Part shown: positions 14,974 to 22,139 of the stretch, in pieces | How the letters are laid out: each line of letters begins with the position of its first letter | Numbering within the stretch: the stretch's first letter is position 1 | Assembly (NCBI GenBank): GCA_963737835.1 | Contig: CAVTUH010000002.1 | Span: 744,001 to 808,000 of the forward strand | DNA from: Palsa-1248 sp963737835 | Lineage (GTDB): Bacteria; Gemmatimonadota; Gemmatimonadetes; Gemmatimonadales; Gemmatimonadaceae | Reading direction: 5' to 3' | DNA: 64,000 nucleotides | Notes under the pieces: model-generated | What the model saw: the letters and a program-made list of their open reading frames with translations, nothing else | Told to the model about the DNA's origin: nothing | The model's database searches: none | Made by a program: the position numbers and the translations under genes

Positions 14974-16046
14974 TGCCAGCCCCCCTCCGATGTGAGGTGA
15001 TAGAGTGTGATGCGGCCATTGGCATCGAGATCCGCGACACGCGCCAAGTCGGCTACGCGCCTGCCGCGATTGCCGCCTTCGACGACTGCCACCAGGTCGA
15101 CGGCCTCCGCAATCAGCGCCGTTTGCGGCGGCACGTTGTTGCGCTGGGCGAGCCGATCGAGACGCAGCAACGCGCCCTCGGCCGTCGTGGCGTGACAGGT
15201 GCCGCACCCGCCTGGGTGCCCGGTCGCCCACGCATCGAGCAGATCCAGAGCCTCGCTCCCGCGGACTTCGCCCACGACAATGCGGTTTGGACTCGTGCGC
15301 AGAGCGGACCGCACGAGGTCAGCCAGGGTGATGCCTGACCCAGTCCGTAGCGCGAGGCAATCGCGCGCGCTGCACTGGAGCTCGACCGTATCCTCGAGCA
15401 CCACGATCCGCTCCTCGGGATAGCGCTCGGTGATCTCGCGCAGCAGCGCGTTGGCGAGCGTCGTCTTGCCGCTGTTCGTGCCGCCCGCGATGAGCACGTT
15501 GTCATGGGCGACGACCGCATCCGCGAGGGCGGCGCGTTGGACCGGCGTCAGAATGCCCGCGGTGACATAGTCATCGAGCGAGTACACCACGGCCGGCGGC
15601 TTCCGAATGACGCAGGCCGGCGCGGCAGTGGCCGGCGGCACGAACCCTTGCAATCGGCTGCCGCGAAAGTGCCGGTGCGGCAACTCCGCTTCGATTCGCA
15701 GCGCCCCGCCACCAAGCGTCGCGTTCTGGCTCGCGGCAACGGTGTTGAGAAACATCTCGAGGCGAGCAGCTTCGAGGCGATAGCCCGAGTCGACGCGACC
15801 ACGCCGGCGCGTGTCGTACCGCACGAAGCCGTCTTGCGGGTTGACGTAGATCTCGGTGACATCTTCGTCGTGGAACGCGGCCATCACCGTGTCCCCAAGA
15901 AACCGCGCCATCATGTCCGCGTAGGGCACCAGCGCATGCTCTGTCGCCGCACGCGCGCCGTCCGATGCGCTCGCGAGCGCCCCGTGTGATTCGGGTGCTG
16001 TCAGCGATGGTCGGCCTGGTCGTTCGATCGATCGGTTGACGTACAT
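14970..16046 (-). CDS. trbB: Conjugal transfer ATPase TrbB (VirB11 family)
   Basis: A 358-residue hexameric-type secretion ATPase, first gene of the operon. The N-terminal domain has FHDEDVTEIYVNPQDGFVRY and LRIEAELPHRHFRGSRLQGF. Walker A is IAGGTNSGKTTLANAL (about residues 183-198), the Asp box is ERIVVLEDTVELQ, Walker B is PNRIVVGEVRGSEALDLL, and the His box is GHPGGCGTCHATTAEGALLR. These give a confident VirB11/TrbB call. The start at 16046 lies inside a conserved upstream element (16044-16105) that is also found at 30602-30661. It supplies energy for pilus assembly with TrbE. Confidence 0.96.
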   Translation of the reverse strand: MYVNRSIERPGRPSLTAPESHGALASASDGARAATEHALVPYADMMARFLGDTVMAAFHDEDVTEIYVNPQDGFVRYDTRRRGRVDSGYRLEAARLEMFLNTVAASQNATLGGGALRIEAELPHRHFRGSRLQGFVPPATAAPACVIRKPPAVVYSLDDYVTAGILTPVQRAALADAVVAHDNVLIAGGTNSGKTTLANALLREITERYPEERIVVLEDTVELQCSARDCLALRTGSGITLADLVRSALRTSPNRIVVGEVRGSEALDLLDAWATGHPGGCGTCHATTAEGALLRLDRLAQRNNVPPQTALIAEAVDLVAVVEGGNRGRRVADLARVADLDANGRITLYHLTSEGGWQ

Positions 16047-16105
16047 GGGTCTCGGTGCGGGACCCCTAGTACGTCGCCATTGGCGGATGTATTACAAGGA
16101 CGCGG
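16044..16105 (-). promoter_or_regulatory. Conserved upstream element with TGTATTACA palindrome (copy 1)
   Basis: Bases 16044-16105, just upstream of and touching the trbB start, match 30602-30661 in the same orientation with about ten mismatches and one two-base indel. The best preserved part is the 9-base palindrome TGTATTACA with flanking ATTGGC. TGTA-N-TACA sites of this kind resemble operators of small winged-helix repressors. Here the element would control the trb operon, possibly also the divergent gene at 16183. The binding protein is not known. Confidence 0.5.
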
Positions 16106-16182
16106 TCATCTCGCTCCCGTCTGCACGAGGGCAACGCTCGCTGACGACAATGAAACCGCAGCTCGCGCTGAGGATTGCGTGT

Positions 16183-16566
16183 ATGAGCAAACCATTGCAG
16201 TTGTACCTGCGGCTCCTCGGGGGTCTCACCATCCTCTCCTGCGCGGGGCAGCTAGCGTTTCCGGTAGAGCTCGGCGTCCAATCCGCGTGGGGTGTGGCGC
16301 CCGGGTGGCAGCGCGAGATCGCGTTCTGGAATCTCGCCATGTACGTCGTCATAGCAGGGACGCTCCGGGCGGGCGAGAAAGGATGCGGCCGTCGGGTCGC
16401 GATGGCGCTTGTGCTGCTGCAGATCCTGGTTGCCACGAACCACGCCGCGGCGACGATCCAGCATCCGGCCATGCTGAACGCCGTGATGTGTGGGATCAAC
16501 TACGGCTGTGCAGCGTTCGGAGTCTTCGCCCTCTGGCACGACCGGAAGTCGAGTCCTGGCTCATGA
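16183..16566 (+). CDS. Small four-helix membrane protein, unknown function
   Basis: A 127-residue protein. I chose ATG 16183 because GAGGA lies eight bases upstream; an in-frame ATG at 16150 lacks such a site. The sequence shows four hydrophobic segments: YLRLLGGLTILSCAGQLAF, FWNLAMYVVIAGTLRAG, VAMALVLLQILVATNHAAAT and AVMCGINYGCAAFGVFALWH. Size and topology resemble small BphX-like membrane proteins, but I cannot name a family firmly. It is transcribed away from the trb operon across a 136-base shared control region. Confidence 0.7.
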   Translation: MSKPLQLYLRLLGGLTILSCAGQLAFPVELGVQSAWGVAPGWQREIAFWNLAMYVVIAGTLRAGEKGCGRRVAMALVLLQILVATNHAAATIQHPAMLNAVMCGINYGCAAFGVFALWHDRKSSPGS

Positions 16567-17054
16567 GGTCGTCGAGATGCACGCCGCTGCACATGGTCGC
16601 TGGGCGATTCCTCTCGCCAACCGCAGACCCTGCAAGATGCACTGCAGTTGCGGTCGACCAGTCTGTCGGTCAAGCGGTGCGCGTGGGCGGCATGCGTCGG
16701 ATCAGGCTCTGAACGCTGAGACGAACTGACACGCTTCCGCGAAGCTGCGGGTTGCTGTTGTCGGCAGATTCCGTTGCTTCCTTCGGCCCAGCGCCAAGGT
16801 GGTGGCACAACTAACGCGCCGACGGCACAAATGCGGCGTCAGCAAAACCGGCCGGCGAGTTCCATTCCTGCGCCGGCCGCGCCGACATTTAGGGGCGGCA
16901 TTCATGCGTGCCGCCCGTTCCACCGTCCAGCGCCCAGCCTCAAGCATCTAGTGTTCATAGCCGCCAGGTATGGCCTCATTCGAAACAAAGTATTGGCGAC
17001 CGCTTCCCGAGCGCTCCCAGCTTGTTATCGGATACCCGTAACGCTGGAGCGATC
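16567..17054. other. Intergenic region with a hairpin repeat
   Basis: Nearly 490 bases without a credible gene. The stretch at 16890-16917 is a hairpin variant of family R1 (TAGGGGCGGCA, loop, TGCCGCCC). The last bases hold a GGAG site for the gene at 17055. Frames that cross the stretch on either strand have no recognisable composition. Confidence 0.5.
16890..16917. repeat. Hairpin repeat, R1 variant
   Basis: TAGGGGCGGCA followed by a short loop and TGCCGCCC. It shares the TAGGGGCG entry sequence with the R1 copies at 32360 and 47836 but has a different stem, with the stem changes compensated on both sides. Confidence 0.65.
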
Positions 17055-17915
17055 ATGACTCGACACCCCATGCCGGCCGTCGACGCACGTGGCGGCCGCG
17101 CTCGCTGGATCCGAATTCTTGTCGTCCCGGTGTCGTTCGCCATCGGCGCCTGTTTCGGCGGCCCAACAGGCGACGCCTGGAACGGCCCGCCGTTCTCCGC
17201 AGATCTCGTCGATCTTCGCAATGGCGGCGGCCGAGCGCCCACGCACGTCTACGTCGGTGTCGGCAGGCTGCGCATGGAGTCCGCGGAACCTGGAAAGACG
17301 ACCGCGTTCATCTTCGATCCGCAAAAGGGCACCTTGCTGGTGATCGACAAGCAAGCGAAGACGTATATCGACGCCGGCATGTTTTCGTCGCTAGCCGCCG
17401 CCGGGATGACACCAATGCTTCGCCTTTTCCGGCCCGCAGCAGATGGCGATCCATGCACCACATGGAATGGTACCGTCAATCAGTTCACGGCCTTCACGAA
17501 GCACTCCGGGACGCCACCGCATTTCTCGTGTACTCCCATGGGAACCGACATCGTGAGCGGGCGACCAGCGCACAAATGGTCCGTTGTGGCGACGGGTGGC
17601 ACCGACGATTCGCACGATCAGTCAACGGTGTGGATCGACGACCGCCTCCACATTCTCACCAAGTCCACAGACGCCAACAGCTCAATGGAGATGCGCAACG
17701 TGCGAGAAGGCGTGCCGTCCGCTGACCTGTTCGTGGCCCCCACCGACTACAAGAAGATCGGCGTCACCGATTTGCTCTCCTCGCTCGCCAAAAGCGGACA
17801 GACGGGACCTAGTGCAGTGAGTAACGCAGCGGGCCCCGCCAACGATTCCTCCAACGGCCAGAGCGCAGCGGGCGACGTGATGGATAAGGTGAAGAGCATG
17901 GTCAAGCAGCCCTGA
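17055..17915 (+). CDS. Predicted lipoprotein with DUF4412-like domain
   Basis: A 286-residue protein from ATG 17055, with GGAG shortly upstream. The N-terminus has basic residues, a hydrophobic stretch (ILVVPVSFAIGACFGG) and a lipobox ending at the Cys. The body has VYVGVGRLRMESAEPGKTTA, FIFDPQKGTLLVIDKQAKTY and later DIVSGRPAHKWSVVATGG and LHILTKSTDANSSMEMRNV: the pattern of DUF4412-like proteins, in which a modified small molecule or metal state is tested against stored values. The function is unknown. The C-terminus is Ser/Asn/Gly-rich and ends in a Lys-rich VMDKVKSMVKQP. It appears to be monocistronic. Confidence 0.75.
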   Translation: MTRHPMPAVDARGGRARWIRILVVPVSFAIGACFGGPTGDAWNGPPFSADLVDLRNGGGRAPTHVYVGVGRLRMESAEPGKTTAFIFDPQKGTLLVIDKQAKTYIDAGMFSSLAAAGMTPMLRLFRPAADGDPCTTWNGTVNQFTAFTKHSGTPPHFSCTPMGTDIVSGRPAHKWSVVATGGTDDSHDQSTVWIDDRLHILTKSTDANSSMEMRNVREGVPSADLFVAPTDYKKIGVTDLLSSLAKSGQTGPSAVSNAAGPANDSSNGQSAAGDVMDKVKSMVKQP

Positions 17916-18078
17916 GACGATCTTTGACCCCTGTTCTGCGCATGGGCTATCGTTAGACCATGCGCCCTGATGACATCTCGAAACGCTCCGCGCGACCGAC
18001 TGGCTCCGCGCCCCGCGATGGCTCGCCCACTGTATCCGCACCAATCGACCGCCGAGGCCCACACCCTGGAGGCGTCTA

Positions 18079-18285
18079 ATGCCTGACAACCTCGCGGATA
18101 TCGCGGAGCTCGAAACCCGTATGGCGGACGTGCGCGAGAACCTCCGCGTGCTCGTCGAGCAAGCCGCGGCCTACTCGGGCGCAGGCGACGAGGAGCGCAT
18201 GTCGGATCGCATCGCTGAGCAGGAGGAGGCACTCGACCGCCTGCAGAGAGAACGGGACGAGCTCGCTCGACGGCGGCCGCAGTAG
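18079..18285 (+). CDS. Small coiled-coil protein, unknown function
   Basis: A 68-residue, strongly acidic and helical protein: MPDNLADIAELETRMADVRE, then LVEQAAAYSGAGDEERMSDR and EQEEALDRLQRERDEL. The heptad pattern suggests an antiparallel or dimeric coiled coil. Similar short hypothetical proteins occur widely in Proteobacteria-like genomes, so the frame is probably real. It stands alone between two plus-strand genes. A TTGACC/TATCGT pair spaced 18 bases apart lies about 150 bases upstream (near 17930-17958) and could be its promoter. Confidence 0.72.
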   Translation: MPDNLADIAELETRMADVRENLRVLVEQAAAYSGAGDEERMSDRIAEQEEALDRLQRERDELARRRPQ

Positions 18286-18407
18286 CGGCGCAGGCGCAGT
18301 TGATGCCCAGCGGGGCGCTGACATGAACTGAACGAAGAGCTCAAACGGCTGCTGATAGGGCTCGTGCGACGTGGTGGGGCGAAGTGGCCGTGAGACCACC
18401 CACGCGA

Positions 18408-18460
18408 CTTCGCCGGGAACTACGCCGCATTTTCCATCGAAAGGGGCCCCTCGCTGCCAG
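18408..18460 (-). pseudogene. Orphan copy of the 3' end of the spermidine-synthase-like gene
   Basis: Bases 18408-18460 match 19648-19700, the 3' end plus a few bases past the stop of the intact gene at 19659-21983, at roughly 83-85% by eye. On the minus strand it reads LAARGPLSMENAA and stop; the intact gene ends LAAEAPLSMENAA and stop. No upstream coding part is present. It and the intact gene flank the two plus-strand genes at 18640 and 19333, exactly as the traF fragment does around the lipoprotein gene. Confidence 0.72.
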
Positions 18461-18639
18461 TCTGGTCTCCGGGTGGATACTCCGTCAGAACTTCGCCACC
18501 GACTAAGTCCAGCGAGCGCTGGCTATGGTCGCTGGCTTACACCACCTCGAGGTGTCAGGACGCTGCCCACACCATGTACGGGTAACGCTGCCTCCTTGGC
18601 GGGCACACGCTCTTCAGCTTCCGGAGTCCGAGGCCCACT

Positions 18640-19266
18640 ATGGATCCAGTCACGAACGCCTTTCCGGCAAGCCTCACAATCGATTACCCAAGTCGGCCGC
18701 TGGACCGCCTCTCGACGTTCTTCCGACCAGTTGCCCTGGTCCCGATCACCATCATCCTGGGCCTCATCACGCGACCCGTGATCCGGTTCAATCCGCCGAG
18801 CGGGGCGTGCATTGCGGGGGGCAGTCTGTTTCTGGCCACCGCCTTCATGTTGATGACTCGCCGAAAGTACCCCCGCTGGTGGTTCGATTGGAATCTCGAG
18901 TTGACGCGGTTCGGCATGCGGGTGGCCGCGTATGCGACGCTGCTTCGCGACGAGTATCCGTCGACCGACGACGAGCAGGCCGTGCACGTCGCGTTGGAGT
19001 ACCCGACGGCGGCACGCGACTTGGATCCGTGGATGCCATTCATCAAGTGGTTCTTAGCCATCCCTCACTATGCCGTGCTTTGCCTCCTCACCATCGGGGC
19101 CGTCATGAGCGTCGCGCTGTCCTGGGTCGTGATTCTGTTCACTGGCCTGTACCCGCGGACACTCTTCGATTTTGTCGTCGGCGTGCTTCGCTGGTGGCTG
19201 CGAGTCGCTGCGTATGCGTTCTTGCTGACGACCGATCGCTATCCGCCGTTCAGTCTCGCACCCTGA
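18640..19266 (+). CDS. DUF4389 family membrane protein
   Basis: A 208-residue integral membrane protein. It starts MDPVTNAFPASLTIDYPSRP and shows PVALVPITIILGLITRPVIR near the N-terminus, RKYPRWWFDWNLELTRFGMR in the middle, and a C-terminal half with three hydrophobic segments (FIKWFLAIPHYAVLCLLTIG, SWVVILFTGLYPRTLFDFVV, LRWWLRVAAYAFLLTTDRYP). The YP-RLF and RW--RV-AY--L-TD-YPPFSL pattern is the DUF4389 signature. The biochemical role of the family is unknown. GAGG lies eight bases before the ATG. The gene lies between the two copies of the spermidine-synthase-like 3' end. Confidence 0.85.
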   Translation: MDPVTNAFPASLTIDYPSRPLDRLSTFFRPVALVPITIILGLITRPVIRFNPPSGACIAGGSLFLATAFMLMTRRKYPRWWFDWNLELTRFGMRVAAYATLLRDEYPSTDDEQAVHVALEYPTAARDLDPWMPFIKWFLAIPHYAVLCLLTIGAVMSVALSWVVILFTGLYPRTLFDFVVGVLRWWLRVAAYAFLLTTDRYPPFSLAP

Positions 19267-19332
19267 TAGGCGGTCGGTTAGAGACGTTGGACTAGCGGTG
19301 ACCACACCGACACACCTGGACCGGAGGGGATT

Positions 19333-19488
19333 ATGTTGGGAGGGTTGCTCTTCGTCGTCTGCGTCGTTTTGCAGTTTCATTATCACGACCCCATTCCGTG
19401 GTACATTTGGCTGTTTGCCTTGCTGGCGCAATTGGTCGCCTTCGGCGAGCCAGCGATGCGATCGGCGGTCGCTTCGAGGAAAAGCTGA
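19333..19488 (+). CDS. 51-residue membrane miniprotein
   Basis: A very short gene with an excellent ribosome binding site (GGAGGGG, three bases before the ATG). The protein is MLGGLLFVVCVVLQFHYHDP, then IPWYIWLFALLAQLVAFGE and a short basic tail (MRSAVASRKS), ending with TGA at 19486-19488. It has two hydrophobic helices split by HYHDP. It follows the DUF4389 gene in the same direction by 66 bases and may be co-transcribed. I do not recognise a family. Confidence 0.6.
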   Translation: MLGGLLFVVCVVLQFHYHDPIPWYIWLFALLAQLVAFGEPAMRSAVASRKS

Positions 19489-19658
19489 GCGCACGCGCGC
19501 CACGCGCGTGCTCGTGACGGAGGGCTCAGGGCTCACTTCGAAGCAGGTCGCCACCGGACCGCGGGAAGTGAGAAGCCAAACCCGCTGAAAGGGTAAATGC
19601 GTGAGCGGCCGCGTTGACCTAGTCCACGGGATGCTCAGTCGTTACGCCTTCGCCAGAA

Positions 19659-21983
19659 TTACGCCGCATTTTCCATCGAGAGGGGCGCCTCGGCGGCAAG
19701 GGCGGCCGGCTGGCGAGCACGCAATGCGATCCACGACGCGAGATAACACACGCCGGCCAGTATCAGGAGCGACCGAATGCCGGTCCACAGCGACAATGAT
19801 TCGAGCAGGCCGCCGACCAGCGCGCCCAACAGATTCGAACCGAGCGCGGTCCCGCTGAATTTCGCGCGCGCGAAACTCCGGATGAACACAATCCCCGCGA
19901 AAAACACAGGCAGACACAGCACCACGGTAGCCGTCAGCGCCTTGAGCCAGACTGATGCGAAGAGGAAACGCTCGACCGGCGTCAGGTACGCGGCGAGCGT
20001 CGACACGAGAATGCCGACGTAGGCAATGGTGATTGGGAAGTTGGGCTTCCATTCGGCGAGCAGGTTCGATCCGACGATCAGCAAGAGCAAACCGGAGATC
20101 ACGATCGAGTTGACGACCCATGTGGTGCCGAACAGGAGCGCCATCTTGCTGATGATTTGGGCCTCGAGCAGCATGAAGCCGGCACCGAGGAAGAAGAAGT
20201 GCCATCGCAACGAGGCGGCGGATATGCCCGTCTCGCGCAGGAACCACCAGCCGATCACGAGCAGCAAGACCGAGATCACCGCAACCGACGCCGGTATCCC
20301 GGGCAGGCGCTGGTAAAAGTACGGCCAGTCATCCGTGGTGACGGGCGCGGTCTCAGTTTGGAAATCGTGGTGCGTCTTGTAGTACGCTGCCAGTGCTGGG
20401 TCGGCAAGCGCCTGAGCAATCCGCCCAGGCGAGCCCACGATGAAAAAGCGACCCCCCGTTGTGTAGAAAGAGTCGTCGGACTCGAGTTGCAACGGTGTGG
20501 CACCAAAGACATCAGTCAGTAATTGCTCGAGGCGGCCGGCAATGAACGGCGACGTAACCGCAAACTTGACGATGAACAATCCGTCCGGCTTGAGCAGCCT
20601 CCGCGCGGCACGCAGAGCCTCCAGGGTATAGACGTAGTTATCGATACGGATGTTGGAGTAGCTGGAGCTGGTAGTGTGCGAATCAAGGAGCGAGAACATG
20701 ATGAGATCAAAGCGGTCGCTGCTCGTCTGCACGTAGCTGCGGGCATCGTCATTCACCACCTGGACCTTCGGCGAGCTATAGGGATGCTCGAAATGCAGCT
20801 TGCGACCGAGTTCCAGAATCAACGGATCGATCTCAACGGCCACGACGTGCTCGGCACCATGACGGAGAGCCGCGGCGACATCATTGCCCATGCCCGCGCC
20901 GAGCACCAGGACTGCTGGTGGCCGCTCGTAGAAATGGTAGGGCAAGTTGTACGATTCCCAATTGGGGCCCGCCTGCATGAACAGCATCGGGTGACGGGCC
21001 ACAAAGTCGGGGGACAAATTGATGATGTGCTGATACCACGTACCATTCGTATTGAGGGTGTACGAGATCAGCTCATCGGTCCCTCGTCGCATCTTTGGCG
21101 TGATCGTCAGCTTTTGATATGGCGACCAATACGTGGTGCTGCCGCCCCCTGGGCCGAGCGTGGCAAGCAGCGCGCATAGTCCGAAGGCCCCGGCGCTTGT
21201 CCAGCGCACCAGCGGATTTCGCCACACCAACGCGACCAACATCAGCCCCGCGGCCACGAACCACCACGCTGGAGGCTGGTCGAGAAAGGAGAGCAGCGTG
21301 AAGAGACCGATCCCTGCCAGGCTGCCGAGGACGTTCACGGAGTACCCCCGCGTGCCGCGGTCCGTGTTCTCGAGGTACCAGCCGACGAACTGCCCTAGCG
21401 GGACGAAGACAAATGCGACGAGCGCAAACAGCGCCACACTGATGGCCGCAGCGGCGCCAAGTTCGGATACGGCAGCCAGGTTGTGCGCCATGGGTGGGGC
21501 ATTCCACATGGCGACGGTCGAGAACGCGCCGATATAGTCGGGCAGACGAGTGATCAGCGTCCGCAGGGCGTCGGATGGCCATTTGATGAGTGCCGCGACG
21601 GTGACTAAGGGAGTCACAAGTGCCAGGAGGTTGGCGCTGCGCCGGCTCATATAGCAGCCGACGCCGAATCCAAGAAAGCACGCAACCAGAACAAAGTTCT
21701 TGAAGTACGCGAAGATGCGTACCTCCGAGGACACCCATCGGATCATCAGCAGTTCGAGGAACAGCGTCAGCACGCTGACCAGCACCAGCTTGCCGTACGT
21801 GAAGCCACCCAGGCTTTGCGGTGAAAAATCCCATGGTGCAATCAGCTTGCGCCATTTATCAGCCGCGTGCGGCCTTTGCTTCACCCCATAGAAACCGAGC
21901 AAGACCATGTTGAGAAGCAGCATGGGGACAAGCACGGCCAGCGCAACGACGAATTGTCCCACGTCGAGGGAGGGGGAATTCAT
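19659..21983 (-). CDS. Membrane-fused spermidine-synthase-like protein, paralogue 1
   Basis: A 774-residue protein with three parts. The N-terminal third has about seven hydrophobic helices, including LVLVSVLTLFLELLMIRWVS. The central domain (about residues 350-520) is a spermidine-synthase/methyltransferase Rossmann fold: VLVLGAGMGNDVAAALRHGA, EIDPLILELGRKLHFEHPY, VNDDARSYVQTSSDRFDLI, then FSLLDSHTTSSSYSNIRIDN. The C-terminal third again has about seven helices (FFFLGAGFMLLEAQIISKMA). The aminopropyltransferase acidic DSSDP-type motif is replaced by LDSHT, so polyamine synthesis is not assured and the substrate is unknown. It is the last of three adjacent paralogues transcribed in the same direction. 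The 3' end is duplicated at 18408-18460. Confidence 0.85.
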   Translation of the reverse strand: MNSPSLDVGQFVVALAVLVPMLLLNMVLLGFYGVKQRPHAADKWRKLIAPWDFSPQSLGGFTYGKLVLVSVLTLFLELLMIRWVSSEVRIFAYFKNFVLVACFLGFGVGCYMSRRSANLLALVTPLVTVAALIKWPSDALRTLITRLPDYIGAFSTVAMWNAPPMAHNLAAVSELGAAAAISVALFALVAFVFVPLGQFVGWYLENTDRGTRGYSVNVLGSLAGIGLFTLLSFLDQPPAWWFVAAGLMLVALVWRNPLVRWTSAGAFGLCALLATLGPGGGSTTYWSPYQKLTITPKMRRGTDELISYTLNTNGTWYQHIINLSPDFVARHPMLFMQAGPNWESYNLPYHFYERPPAVLVLGAGMGNDVAAALRHGAEHVVAVEIDPLILELGRKLHFEHPYSSPKVQVVNDDARSYVQTSSDRFDLIMFSLLDSHTTSSSYSNIRIDNYVYTLEALRAARRLLKPDGLFIVKFAVTSPFIAGRLEQLLTDVFGATPLQLESDDSFYTTGGRFFIVGSPGRIAQALADPALAAYYKTHHDFQTETAPVTTDDWPYFYQRLPGIPASVAVISVLLLVIGWWFLRETGISAASLRWHFFFLGAGFMLLEAQIISKMALLFGTTWVVNSIVISGLLLLIVGSNLLAEWKPNFPITIAYVGILVSTLAAYLTPVERFLFASVWLKALTATVVLCLPVFFAGIVFIRSFARAKFSGTALGSNLLGALVGGLLESLSLWTGIRSLLILAGVCYLASWIALRARQPAALAAEAPLSMENAA

Positions 21984-22139
21984 TCGGATTCCAGGGTGGC
22001 TAGATGAGCAATGCGATTTCGGCGGTTTACTCGCGTGCTGTCCATTTCACGACTCTATCAGAGCGGTTTCCCCGCGCGGGGGAGAGACGCCGTGGGCCTG
22101 TTCATTATCGACACTGGCGCCTCGTACCAGAGCGGCGGA

